64,000 bases of DNA, taken from NCBI GenBank assembly GCA_022508305.1, contig JAFLVM010000002.1, positions 1 through 64,000 of the forward strand. The letters run 5' to 3'. Numbering within the stretch: position 1 is the stretch's first letter; the number at the start of each line of letters is the position of its first letter. The position numbers and the translations under genes were made by a program. This document shows, piece by piece, positions 7,384 to 17,000 of the stretch. The notes under the pieces were generated by a model. It worked only from the letters and a program-made list of their open reading frames with translations. It was not told where the DNA came from and made no database searches. The stretch is from Clostridiales bacterium. Its GTDB lineage: Bacteria > Bacillota > Clostridia > Christensenellales > CAG-314.

Positions 7384-9597
7384 ATGAAAAAGGTTAATTC
7401 TATTATTATCGGCTTGCTTGCAGTGTGCTTGGCGATGTGGATTGTGCTTTGCATTTTGTTGGGAGCAGGCGTAATTGGCGTAGGTCCTCAAGGACCTCAA
7501 GGTCCTGCGGGTTCTACAGGATCAGCAGGTTCAGCAGGCAGCGCGGGCAAATCCGCTTTTGAAATCTTCAAGCAGTACCACCCCGACTACACGGGAACGG
7601 AAGAAGAGTGGTTGGAATCCTTGAAGGGCTCGGGTTCTCGTGGTACTTCTGTTTTCAGCGGTGAGGTCGCTCCCGAAGATTTTGCTTTCGGCGTGGAACT
7701 GATTGAGGGCGATTTGTACATGCAACTGTTCAACAGCGTAGACAAAACGGGCTACGTTATTCATCGTTACGAAAACATTGAAGGTGTGTTGCAATGGGTC
7801 GTAATTCTTGATTTGTCATTAGACTCTGAAGACGCATACGACAGCAGGTCGGTTATTCCCATTAACAACGCGGAAGAACTGCTGCAATTTGCTCAAAGCG
7901 TGAACAGCGGACTCAGCTACAAGAACAAAACCGTCAAACTCATGAATGACGTTGACTTCGAAATCGAAAGCGGAGTGGCAAACCACGGCTTGATGACTTT
8001 GGCTGCAACAAACGCAACCGCTTGGACGCCCATTGGAACGAAGGATGCTCCATTTGAGGGTACATTTGACGGCAACGGCAAAACAATCAGCAATATCAAT
8101 TGCGGCGTAGGTGCTCTCGATTACGCAGGTTTTATCGGTTGTCTTGAAAATGGCGCAATATACAATCTTACTCTTGAAAACGTAACGGCTAACGGCAGAC
8201 AGGTCGGCGCTTTCGTCGGCAGAATTGTAGGCGGTACTATCGGTAACGTGGCGCTGGAAGGTGAAGTACGCCTCAATTGGCTGGAAGGCTCTGGTGGCGG
8301 TGACGCGGGTTGCGGTATCATAACAGGCGTTTGGGCAGGCGGAAATGTTAGCGACGTGGATTTGACGCAATCTCAAAAAATCGAGCTTTCTAAGGACGGT
8401 ATGCCGACAGATCTTGAAGATGCAGACAACTTCAACTACTTCGGAAAATTAGAGGCAAGCAGTACGGCTCCCAACACTGACGGATTTGAAGATAACTCTG
8501 GTTACGTTGAGGTTATAGAAAATTACACAGTTGACAATTCGGGCAATTGGACCATCAAAACAACGCTTGGACTGCAATTGTTTGCTCAAAAGGTCAACGG
8601 TGGTGAAAGCTTCTCGGGAAAGACGGTTACTCTTGCAAACGACATTGATTTGATTGAATACGATAATTGGGATCCTATCGGAACAAACGCCACACCTTTT
8701 AGCGGTATATTCGACGGCGACAATCACACTGTCTCTAACCTCAAGATAGAAAGAGGTGGTACAAGAAAGGCTCTTGGTTTGTTCGGTTACGTCGGAAAGG
8801 GAACGCCCAAGCCCGTAGTCAGAAATTTAACGGTACACAACGTATCAATTACCGTCATTGACGAGGTTGAAGATGCTTACAATCCCGACATTACCTACGT
8901 AGGTGGTGTTGTAGGAGAGTCTTACGTCGCTGAAATCACGAACGTTAAGGTTACGGGTTTACTGCAAATTTCAGGCGGATTCCACGTGGGTGGCATTTTG
9001 GGTACGGGCTATGTTGGCATTACGAATTGTCACGTAGACGTTGAAAGCGGAAGCTATATAAGTACAGTTTACAATATGGTTGGCGGTATTGTAGGATTTA
9101 TTGCCGAAGGCAACCAATATATCGACACCGTTAGCGTAAATAATATCTCGCTTCAAGGTTCAACTCAAACCGGTGGAGTGGTTGGGGTTTTGCACTACGG
9201 GGACCGTGTTAGTAATGCAACGGTAACTAATACGAAAGTTACTATTACGCATAGCAACGTTGCTCAAATATATAAGCTTGGCGGTATAGCAGGAACAACT
9301 TTTGACACGCAACACACAACGGTCGAAAATTGCAGTTTTGAAGGTGAACTTGTTTGTTTGAATAGCGCCTTTGACATTAGTAAAATCAGTCATCACGGTC
9401 TTGTAGGCGCCGAATACAACACAAATGAACAGGGTACTAACATTACAATTACTAACTCGTCGATAAACGGTGTGTTCAACGACAGTACTGCGCTTAAAGC
9501 GACTTGGAATGAAATCGGCGAAGCAACTGCTACTGCGAATTTGAGTCTGCCAGAGGTAGTATTGTTGCCTGCGAATAATTCGCGTCGTTTTTGGTAA
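7384..9597 (+). CDS. Membrane-anchored surface protein with collagen-like stretch and GLUG-type repeats
   Basis: 737 residues; the start has AGGAG at good distance. Layout: one N-terminal transmembrane helix (about 5-32); a short Gly-X-Y stretch GPQGPQGPAGSTGSAGSAGS; the GKSAFEIFKQYHPDYTGTEE element that accompanies bacterial collagen-like repeats; then two beta-rich blocks each opening with PIGT..PF.G.FDGN/D..T.SN and continuing with Gly-rich GxFxGxxxGG strands typical of GLUG/right-handed beta-helix modules. The C-terminus (LPANNSRRFW) has no LPXTG or second helix, so the N-terminal helix is the anchor. Probably an adhesin or surface-structure protein with an outward-facing beta-solenoid. 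Confidence 0.8.
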   Translation: MKKVNSIIIGLLAVCLAMWIVLCILLGAGVIGVGPQGPQGPAGSTGSAGSAGSAGKSAFEIFKQYHPDYTGTEEEWLESLKGSGSRGTSVFSGEVAPEDFAFGVELIEGDLYMQLFNSVDKTGYVIHRYENIEGVLQWVVILDLSLDSEDAYDSRSVIPINNAEELLQFAQSVNSGLSYKNKTVKLMNDVDFEIESGVANHGLMTLAATNATAWTPIGTKDAPFEGTFDGNGKTISNINCGVGALDYAGFIGCLENGAIYNLTLENVTANGRQVGAFVGRIVGGTIGNVALEGEVRLNWLEGSGGGDAGCGIITGVWAGGNVSDVDLTQSQKIELSKDGMPTDLEDADNFNYFGKLEASSTAPNTDGFEDNSGYVEVIENYTVDNSGNWTIKTTLGLQLFAQKVNGGESFSGKTVTLANDIDLIEYDNWDPIGTNATPFSGIFDGDNHTVSNLKIERGGTRKALGLFGYVGKGTPKPVVRNLTVHNVSITVIDEVEDAYNPDITYVGGVVGESYVAEITNVKVTGLLQISGGFHVGGILGTGYVGITNCHVDVESGSYISTVYNMVGGIVGFIAEGNQYIDTVSVNNISLQGSTQTGGVVGVLHYGDRVSNATVTNTKVTITHSNVAQIYKLGGIAGTTFDTQHTTVENCSFEGELVCLNSAFDISKISHHGLVGAEYNTNEQGTNITITNSSINGVFNDSTALKATWNEIGEATATANLSLPEVVLLPANNSRRFW

Positions 9598-9633
9598 TTG
9601 TTTGATTAAATAATCACATAAATTTCTAAAAAA

Positions 9634-9658
9634 CCTCAACGAAATCCGTTGAGGTTTT
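9634..9658 (+). terminator. Intrinsic terminator after the collagen-like gene
   Basis: CCTCAACG / CGTTGAGG hairpin followed by TTTTG; near-copy of the hairpin at the left edge of the window. Confidence 0.75.
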
Positions 9659-9673
9659 GTCATTGTAAGAGAA

Positions 9674-9702
9674 TTGCATTTAGTCGTGGAGTGTGTTATT
9701 AT
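9674..9702 (+). promoter_or_regulatory. Promoter with -10 six bases before the MmcQ/YjbR ATG
   Basis: TTGCAT, 17 bp, TATTAT. The -10 ends six bases before the ATG and no Shine-Dalgarno is present, so the transcript should start at or next to the A of ATG. Confidence 0.5.
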
Positions 9703-9708
9703 AAACGT

Positions 9709-10362
9709 ATGACGTTCAAAAACAAACGCGCAAATGCGGACAAGTTAACAAAATACGGTTTCGAGCTTGAAGAGGGCAAGTACGTGCGCCGAACCGCAAT
9801 TATCGACGGTCAGTTTAGGCTGACGGTAACGGTTGACGGCAACGAAATCAACACCGAACTGTACGACGTAACGGCTGAGGACATGTACACCTTGCACCTT
9901 GTAGATGGAGCGGTGGGCGCGTTCGTCGGGCGTGTTCGCGCGGAATACGAACAGGTTTTACGCGATATTGAGCAAAATTGCTTTGATACTGACGTTTTCA
10001 AGCAGGATTTTACGCGTGAGATTTTGCAATATACAAAGGAAAAGTACGGTGACGAGCCTGAATACCTGTGGAATGACCTACCAGATGCTGCCGTAATACG
10101 GCGTAAAGATACGAAAAAGTGGTACGTGCTGCTAATGACAATTTTGCCTAAAAGATTGGGGCTAAGTGGCGACGAACCGATAGAAATAGTGGATTTGCGT
10201 TTCGACGTGGACGAACTGCCCAAGAAAATCGACGGCGAGAGGTATTTTGCAGGGTACCACATGAACAAAAAGCACTGGATTACAATTCTGCTTGACGGTT
10301 CAGTGCCACTTGCGGAAATCCTCGACTGCGTGGACAAGAGCTACGCATTAGCAAAGAAGTAG
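9709..10362 (+). CDS. MmcQ/YjbR-family protein
   Basis: 217 residues. The C-terminal half carries the YjbR signature: VLLMTILPKRLG, a FDVDELPKKI segment, YHMNKKHWITILLDGSVPLAEILDCVDKSY, where the conserved W..I.LDG and closing SY are diagnostic. The N-terminal 90 residues form the extra domain seen in longer family members. Family members are small cytoplasmic proteins of CyaY-like fold, sometimes labelled DNA-binding; no firm biochemical role is known. The start is chosen because the promoter -10 box lies immediately before it. Confidence 0.8.
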   Translation: MTFKNKRANADKLTKYGFELEEGKYVRRTAIIDGQFRLTVTVDGNEINTELYDVTAEDMYTLHLVDGAVGAFVGRVRAEYEQVLRDIEQNCFDTDVFKQDFTREILQYTKEKYGDEPEYLWNDLPDAAVIRRKDTKKWYVLLMTILPKRLGLSGDEPIEIVDLRFDVDELPKKIDGERYFAGYHMNKKHWITILLDGSVPLAEILDCVDKSYALAKK

Positions 10363-10473
10363 CAACCAAGGAAGAAACTCATACAAGCAGAAACTTCCAA
10401 GTAATACTTGAAAAATATACCTTACTAATATATCAGTAAGCAAGTTAAAAACCTGATACAAAAGGAGATTGAA

Positions 10474-12081
10474 ATGAAAACCGTTTACAGGTACAATAAG
10501 TCCAAACTATTTGTGGCGGCGCTTGTGCTCGGCATAGTCGGATTTGCGCTTGCGGCAGCATCGTTGAGCTTAAACGCGGTTAAGGGAACCTTCTTAGTGC
10601 TTTCGATAGCATTCGGCGTACTTACAATTGGCGCGTGCGTAATTACCGTTTTGTCAACGTATGGCAAAACTACACTGACCTTGCCCGCTATCATCGTGAC
10701 GGCGTTAGCTCTTGTAGGAGGCAACGTGACGGCGTTTATTGACGACGTGGGTACAAACAGCCGTTTTTATGCTTACGACGACGTCGAGGTTATGATAACT
10801 TCGATTGCCATAGGCGTGTGTTTTGTTGCGGCGTGGGTACTGTTTATACTTGGTCACCGCAAGGTTTCCAAGGGCGTTCGCAGCAACAAGCTAATCTTAG
10901 TTGGGTTGTGCGCAATTTCCGTTGTTGCAATCGCTGCAGTTGCCATGCATTTAGTGTTTATTTTAGATGGAAACGTCGGCATAGTCTTTCCGAATATTTT
11001 TGCTTACGCAGGTACGTTGTGCGTTGTAGTGGCGTATTTCTTGCTTAGCCGCGTCACTTTGGATGAGGAAGTAGTGGGATTAGCCGACACAACTAATGAT
11101 GTTGAATGCGCTGAAACTGCTGAAACAACGGTAAATGACGAGCAACCGAAAAACAAAAAGGAAAAAGTCAAAAAGGTCAAGGCAGAAAAGCCTACGCGCG
11201 ACGACTTTGCGCCGCAAAACATTGCTCTCAACATTCTGCTTACCGTTGTAACTTGCGGTATTTACGGTTACGTATGGTTTTACCGCAACGCCAAGCAGGT
11301 TCGACACTTCAACGGTGAAAGTGTTAAGGGTTGCGGCGACGAACTGTTGCTGTTCATCTTTGGCGGAATACTGTACAGAGCGTACTGGTACTACACTCGC
11401 GCAAAGCTCCTCAACGCCGTTGCAAAAGAGCGGTGGTGCGATGGCATATTCCTAACGCCGACGCTGTATTTGTTGCTTACCGTGTTGACGCCGTCGGTAG
11501 TTCAGTTGGCTTTTTTGACGGCAAGCTTCAACAACGTGTACGCGCGCGAAAACAGTGAGAATGCTGCGCGTGGAGAATTGTCCGACGAAGCCAAGGGGTA
11601 CCTTGCCGACCGTCAAAGTCTGTTAAAGACCGTGTTGCTTAGTATTGTAACTTGCGGAGTTTACTATGTTATTACGCAGGCACGCATTGCCAACAGAATA
11701 AGGCTGATGCAAGGCAAAGCCACGGCAGACACAGGCGAACTTATTTGCATGTTGCTTGTTCCCATCTACTGGATTATTTGGTTGATTACTCGCAGAGGAA
11801 AGTACCATGAGGGTAGCAATGAGGCAACACTCGAAGCGTGGCTGTTGATTGTCGTACCATTCTATCCTATCTACTGGCTTGTAACCCGTACCGACCAATT
11901 GAGAACTGGCGCCGCGCAATTCGGAGTCCAAGTGGCGGAAGAAGATGTCTGGACGTTGCTATTTGCAATAATTGTGCCCGAGATTGCCTTTTTCAATATG
12001 CTTATCTATCTCAACAAAGTTGCCGACAATTTTACAGTAACTGTAACGTTAAATAAACAACAAAATGAAGAAGTAGCGTAA
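10474..12081 (+). CDS. Multi-pass membrane protein with DUF4234-type repeats
   Basis: 535 residues with a good AGGAG site. The N-terminal half has about six hydrophobic helices (residues 10-190). A charged cytoplasmic linker rich in Lys/Glu follows (about 205-245). The C-terminal half has two DUF4234-like units, NILLTVVTCGIYGYVWFYRNAKQV and KTVLLSIVTCGVYYVITQARIANRI, plus a related PFYPIYWLVTRTDQL segment. DUF4234 proteins are uncharacterised integral membrane proteins common in gut bacteria. A terminator overlaps the stop codon, so it forms a monocistronic unit. No enzymatic motif seen. Confidence 0.75.
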   Translation: MKTVYRYNKSKLFVAALVLGIVGFALAAASLSLNAVKGTFLVLSIAFGVLTIGACVITVLSTYGKTTLTLPAIIVTALALVGGNVTAFIDDVGTNSRFYAYDDVEVMITSIAIGVCFVAAWVLFILGHRKVSKGVRSNKLILVGLCAISVVAIAAVAMHLVFILDGNVGIVFPNIFAYAGTLCVVVAYFLLSRVTLDEEVVGLADTTNDVECAETAETTVNDEQPKNKKEKVKKVKAEKPTRDDFAPQNIALNILLTVVTCGIYGYVWFYRNAKQVRHFNGESVKGCGDELLLFIFGGILYRAYWYYTRAKLLNAVAKERWCDGIFLTPTLYLLLTVLTPSVVQLAFLTASFNNVYARENSENAARGELSDEAKGYLADRQSLLKTVLLSIVTCGVYYVITQARIANRIRLMQGKATADTGELICMLLVPIYWIIWLITRRGKYHEGSNEATLEAWLLIVVPFYPIYWLVTRTDQLRTGAAQFGVQVAEEDVWTLLFAIIVPEIAFFNMLIYLNKVADNFTVTVTLNKQQNEEVA

Positions 12082-12097
12082 AGCTACTTCTTTTTTT
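12070..12097 (+). terminator. Intrinsic terminator overlapping the DUF4234 stop codon
   Basis: Perfect 8-bp stem GAAGTAGC / GCTACTTC followed by seven T. Confidence 0.9.
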
Positions 12098-12135
12098 ATG
12101 CGATATATTTATTATTTCTGTTACCCAATAGGTTT

Positions 12136-12345
12136 TTAATAGTCTTCTATTCCCAATAGGTAATCCGCGCTAACGTGTAACACTTTGCACAGGACAACAA
12201 TCATCTCGGTGTCAGGTAACGTTATTCCGCGTTCCCACTTACTCACACAGGACTGTTGCACACTACACAGTTCTGCAAGTTCCATTTGATTTAATTTATT
12301 TTCCGCTCTTACTTCTTTTAAGCGTTCTGCAAACTTATTTAACAT
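12136..12345 (-). CDS. XRE-family helix-turn-helix regulator
   Basis: 69 residues, essentially one Cro/C1-type HTH: FAERLKEVRAENKLNQMELAELCSVQQSCVSKWERGITLPDTEMI, then the closing LHVSADYLLGI helix. Such proteins bind palindromic operators as dimers. It is divergent from a lipoprotein gene, and the 90-bp interval holds a perfect palindrome over the lipoprotein promoter and a half-copy over its own start region, so repression of both directions is likely. It has no Shine-Dalgarno, and a TATAAT lies six bases before the ATG, which suggests leaderless translation. Confidence 0.88.
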   Translation of the reverse strand: MLNKFAERLKEVRAENKLNQMELAELCSVQQSCVSKWERGITLPDTEMIVVLCKVLHVSADYLLGIEDY

Positions 12346-12351
12346 ACTTAA

Positions 12352-12363
12352 ATTATAGTCTTG
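12352..12363 (-). promoter_or_regulatory. -10 box and operator half-site for the XRE gene
   Basis: Minus-strand TATAAT six bases before the ATG, overlapped by ATAGTCTTG (read on +), which equals one arm of the larger palindrome 28 bases away. No good -35 at standard spacing. Confidence 0.4.
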
Positions 12364-12381
12364 CAGGGAATAATTTATGTA

Positions 12382-12402
12382 AATAGTCTTGACAAGACTA
12401 TT
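12382..12402. promoter_or_regulatory. Perfect palindromic operator over the lipoprotein -35 box
   Basis: Ten-base arms AATAGTCTTG and CAAGACTATT around a single A. It covers TTGACA completely, so a bound dimer would block RNA polymerase. Most likely the site of the divergent XRE protein; binding is inferred. Confidence 0.65.
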
Positions 12403-12417
12403 TTTATTTTGTACAAT
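12389..12417 (+). promoter_or_regulatory. Strong sigma-A promoter of the XRE-divergent lipoprotein
   Basis: Consensus TTGACA, 17 bp, TACAAT. Confidence 0.8.
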
Positions 12418-12435
12418 TATGCCAATGAGGTTACC

Positions 12436-13374
12436 ATGAGAAGAAAAATTAGCGCGTTGATAATAGTTTTCATTTTGGTGTTTTGCTGTTTGCTGACAGG
12501 TTGCTCTTCGGTTAATTTAGCATCGAGAGGAAGTGGTGAAGATTACAGTTTTTACGCTATACAGGATTTTACAAGTTTAAGCGTTTATGAGTACGACGAA
12601 TCGGATGCGAATTACTGGGACTATTACATGGTAGAATATGACGTGAACGTGCCAATGATAGAGTATAACCGGTACACGTCGAAAGTAAACTTTAATCAAA
12701 CCATGGTAGTTTATACCTTGACCAAAGTAGAAACAGAAAACGTCAAGGGTATTATGGCGCATAGCAAGGGAATTTACTACCTAAGAGAAAGTGCCTTCGG
12801 CACAACGTTCGAAGTTCTGTTCGATACGGTATACGATGTAACTGCATTCAAACTTTCAGGCGCGTCGGCAAAGCTACTGGTATCATTGTCTGAGGAGAAT
12901 TTTAATTACGACTTTAACAAATGGATATGCTTTGATTACAGTGGCGGAGCATCCTATGTTAATGATGCTTTGCGCATTATCAATCATTTTTACGATAGGG
13001 AAATTTTGAGTTTTTTCGATAATCATATTGACGAGATTGAAAGCAAAAATAGCGTGTATAAGTGGAGCGATATTAGTATTGCCGCCGAGGAGTTGCATGA
13101 TTGGTTTAAACTTTTCGATACGAGAAGTTCGACATATTGTAGTTATATCGGTTTTAAGTGGGAAGTTACAGAATGTGACCTAACACTTGATATATCTAAG
13201 GCAAACAAACCGCAACTAAAATTCAGCATTAGCGCCTATTACCCACATGTTCACACAACTATTGAATGTGGTGGAACGCTCAAATACAACAATATAGATA
13301 ATACTGTTTTGAACATACCGCAAGAGGTTCAAGATGCATGGAAGAGTTTTGATGGTTACGCAAGAGAATTCTAA
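12436..13374 (+). CDS. Lipoprotein of unknown function controlled by the divergent XRE gene
   Basis: 312 residues. MRRKISALIIVFILVFCCLLTGC is cut by the lipobox LTGC at about residue 23. The mature protein is mixed alpha/beta and rich in Tyr/Asp, with no recognised domain. The start was chosen because it begins the lipoprotein signal and follows GAGG; a longer frame runs through the promoter. A 57-residue membrane protein follows 21 bases later and shares the transcript. The operator over its promoter suggests it is normally silent and induced by a signal sensed by the XRE protein. Function unknown. Confidence 0.75.
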   Translation: MRRKISALIIVFILVFCCLLTGCSSVNLASRGSGEDYSFYAIQDFTSLSVYEYDESDANYWDYYMVEYDVNVPMIEYNRYTSKVNFNQTMVVYTLTKVETENVKGIMAHSKGIYYLRESAFGTTFEVLFDTVYDVTAFKLSGASAKLLVSLSEENFNYDFNKWICFDYSGGASYVNDALRIINHFYDREILSFFDNHIDEIESKNSVYKWSDISIAAEELHDWFKLFDTRSSTYCSYIGFKWEVTECDLTLDISKANKPQLKFSISAYYPHVHTTIECGGTLKYNNIDNTVLNIPQEVQDAWKSFDGYAREF

Positions 13375-13395
13375 TTGACAGAGGAGGAAAAGGGG

Positions 13396-13569
13396 ATGAT
13401 TGAGGTTATTATTGAGATTATCGTCACGCTGGTTACAATAGGTTGCGCAATTGCCTGCCCGTTGATTGCTAAGAAAAAGTACCGTAGTGTAATAGGTTGG
13501 GCATTTGCAGGAGCCTTCCTAAACATAATCGGCTTGATAATCATACTGTGTTTACCAACAAAATATTAG
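13396..13569 (+). CDS. Small two-helix membrane protein
   Basis: 57 residues: hydrophobic helix (about 3-25), the short basic loop KKKYRS, then a second helix (about 32-52) ending in PTKY. GGAGG lies eight bases upstream of this ATG. It is the second gene of the XRE-controlled unit and is closed by a strong terminator. No family recognised; it could be a membrane partner of the lipoprotein or a small toxin-like peptide, and nothing in the sequence decides. Confidence 0.7.
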   Translation: MIEVIIEIIVTLVTIGCAIACPLIAKKKYRSVIGWAFAGAFLNIIGLIIILCLPTKY

Positions 13570-13578
13570 TTTTACAAA

Positions 13579-13612
13579 AAAGCCTGTGAGCATTTGTCAC
13601 AGGCTTTGTTTT
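13579..13612 (+). terminator. Intrinsic terminator of the lipoprotein operon
   Basis: Perfect 11-bp stem AAAGCCTGTGA / TCACAGGCTTT followed by GTTTTTT. Confidence 0.9.
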
Positions 13613-13670
13613 TTAGTGTTTTTTTATAGGCATTGCATATACAACTGGTTCTATTCGATATGGATTTAGA

Positions 13671-13706
13671 ATACGAACCTACTTGCCCGACTGGCGAAGT
13701 CAAAAG
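13671..13706 (+). repeat. 36-bp dispersed repeat, copy A
   Basis: ATACGAACCTACTTGCCC continues to AAAAG. 34 of 36 bases match the reverse complement of 46643-46678. The interior can fold as ACTTGCC / GGC-AAGT. Intergenic, in the 430-bp gap before rpoB. Confidence 0.7.
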
Positions 13707-13755
13707 TGAAAAAATATTTTCATATTTATTTTTTAGTACTACGCTTGACATAGTT

Positions 13756-13784
13756 TTGACTATTGACGACGAAAGTGGTAGTAT
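13756..13784 (+). promoter_or_regulatory. Candidate rpoBC promoter
   Basis: TTGACT, 17 bp, TAGTAT, within a cluster of three TTGAC motifs and a TATATATTTT tract. It predicts an A+T-rich leader of about 210 nt. Apart from copy A of the repeat, I see no gene or known riboswitch in the gap. Confidence 0.5.
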
Positions 13785-14001
13785 ATATTTTGCGTTTATA
13801 TGTACTTAGGGGGAATTTTGCGCTTTTTTGCGGATTTTGTTACCAAAATTGGCGGTTTTACGGCGATTTTAGCCAAAATTTACGCAAAAGGAAAAATTTT
13901 TCCAAGTGCGCGCCCTTTGCTTAATTCAAAATAGCATACGGCGGACGAGTTTGCAACAATTTTTGACAAATTTTGAAAAAATTTTTTTGAGGAGTTTTGT
14001 A

Positions 14002-17000
14002 ATGGCACAAGACATCAAGATTGTAAAGTATGGAAATCACGAAAGAAAGTCGTTTTCCAAGACAAAGGAAGTACTGCCTTTGCCCAACCTAATCGAGGTG
14101 CAAAAATCCAGCTACAAAATGTTCATCGAGCAAGGTATTCAGGAAGTTTTTGAAGACTTCTCGCCTATCGAGGACTTTGCAGGACATTTCCGTTTGGAAT
14201 TTTTGGACCATCGCATTGACCCCACCCCCAAGTATTCGGAGGACGAGTGCCGTCTGCGCGACGCGACCTATGCGGCTCCATTGAGGCTTAACGTCCGCCT
14301 AATCAACAAGGGTACGGGTGAGTTCGTTGACCAAGAAGTGTTCATGGGCGACTTTCCGCTTATGACCAACACCGGCAGCTTCATCATCAACGGCGCCGAG
14401 CGTGTAATCGTAAGCCAGCTCGTTCGTTCGCCCGGTGTGTACTGCGACGTGCAATTGGACAAAAACGGCAAGCCCATCTACAACACGACGGCAATGCCTT
14501 CACGCGGCGCATGGTTGGAAATCGACCACGACAGCAACAACAACGTGCTGTACGTACACATTGACCGCAACAGAAAGCTGCCGATAACGGTACTTCTTCG
14601 CGGAATTTTGCACGACGGTCTCAACAAGGAAAACGGCAGTGGCAACTATATTGCAAAGCTGCTTGAATACGACCCCGTCATTGCGTTGACCTTCGTAAAA
14701 GACGACACGGCGACGGATCAGGAGTCTTTGATTGAAATCTACAAGCGTCTGCGCCCCGGTGAAATTCCCACCGACGAATCGGTACAAAAGACGTTGAACG
14801 ATTTGTTGTTCGACGCTCACCGCTACGACCTTGCAAGAGTTGGCCGCTATAAGTACAACAAGAAGCTTGCGCTTAGCAGCCGTATCAAAGGTTTGACGTT
14901 GGGCAAAGACGTAGAAGTGTCCTTGCTGACGTTGGCTAAGTACACCTGTCTCACCCGTGAGCAGGCAGAGCTAATTGCCAAGAGCGGCATTGTTGACAGC
15001 ATCAAGCTGTTGAGCGACCGCGGTCAAACGGTTGAAGTTAAGGTTGCCGACAAAAAGGCTTTCTACGATTCGGTAGTGGGCGGCTATCTTGACGCGGCTG
15101 TTACCGTTCCTTCCAAGCGCGTAATCGCAGCAGGCACCAAACTTACAAGCTCCGACGCTTACGACATTCAACACAGCGGTGTAAACGAAATTTACACCAA
15201 CGTTGAAACTTACACGGAAATTTACAACGCTACAAGCGCTCAAACCTCTCACGACTACGAGCAAGTTCTCAGCAAACATCTCGGTTGCGTAGTCATGACG
15301 GAAAAGGGCGTATTGGACGTTTACGACGAGAGAATCGACGCAAGCGGACGCGTATTGTCCGAGCTGCCCAAGACAACCTACGAGGAAAAGAAGGGCGAAA
15401 TTCTCGTTGCCGAAGCTGCTCAAATTGCATTTGAAAATGGCTACAACCTGTACAAATCCAACGTAGCAGGCGTAATCGTCCTTGCTACCGAGTGCCCCAG
15501 AGTTAAGGTTATCGGTAACCGCACGGTTAACGCTCGCGACTACGCAATGACGCAAGACGTACGCTTTGCAGCAATCGACTTCAAATCGCTCGGATTGTAC
15601 GAAGCGGTGGACAGCGAAGTTTTGCATGAAATTTTGGCTTCGGAACTGTCACTCGACGACACCGCAGCGCTCATTAAATCTCGCCGCGACGAGCTTATTT
15701 CTAAGCATATCACCCGCGCCGACATCATCGCGACCGTCAACTACAACCTTGGTTTGAAGTACGGCATCGGCGTTTCCGACGACATCGACCACTTGGGCAA
15801 CCGTCGCGTACGTTCCATTGGCGAGCTGCTTCAAAACCAATTCCGTATCGGTATCAGCCGTCTGGAAAGAGTTATTCGTGAAAGAATGGCTATTCAGGAA
15901 CCCGGCAAGGCTACTCCGCAAACGCTCATCAACGTTCGCCCCGTGTCTTCTGCTATCAAAGAGTTCTTCGGTTCAAGTCAGCTGTCACAGTTCATGGACC
16001 AATCCAACCCCATTGCAGAGCTTACTCACAAACGTAAGCTGTCCGCGTTAGGCCCCGGCGGCTTGAACAGAGACCGCGCAACATTCGAAGTACGTGACGT
16101 TCACTACACTCACTACGGCAGAATGTGCCCCATCGAAACTCCCGAAGGACAGAACATCGGTCTTATCACCTCTTTGGCAGGCTACGCGCGTATCAACGAG
16201 TACGGATTTATCGAAGCGCCCTACCGCAGAGTGGACAAGATTCACAACGTGGTTACCGACACGGTAGAGTACCTGTCCGCAGACGAAGAGGACAAGTACA
16301 TCATCGGTCAGGCAAACGAACCGCTTGACGACAACGGCTACTTCGCCCGCGAGCGTATCACTTGCCGCAGACGTGAGGAAATTCTTGAATTCCCGCGTGA
16401 AAGAGTTGACTACATCGACGTGTCACCCAGACAGTTGATTTCAGTTGCTACAAGCCTTATTCCTTTCCTTGAAAACGACGACACCAACCGCGCGTTGATG
16501 GGATCTAACATGCAACGTCAGGCTGTGCCCCTTATCAGCCCCGAAGCGCCCATTGTTGCAACGGGTATCGAGGCGCGCATAGCCTACGACAGCGGCGTAA
16601 TGGTCATTGCCGAAGAGGCAGGCGTGGTGCTCAGAGCTTCCGATAACAAGATTATCGTACAAGGCGACAACGGTACCCTCAAGGAGTACACGCTTAAAAA
16701 GTTTGTACGCTCTAACCAAGGCACCTGCATCAATCAAAAGATTATCGTCAAAGCAGGCGAACGCGTTGAAAAGGGTCAGGTTCTTGCAGACGGACCCAGC
16801 ACCGACGGCGGCGAGCTTGCTCTCGGTCGTAACATGATGATTGGCTTCATGACTTGGGAAGGCTACAACTACGAGGACGCGGTTCTGCTTTCCGAACGCC
16901 TCGTAAAAGAAGACGCGTTCACCTCAATCCACATTGAGGAACACGAGATTGAAAGCCGCGAAACCAAACTTGGACCCGAGGAATTCACCCGCGACATTCC

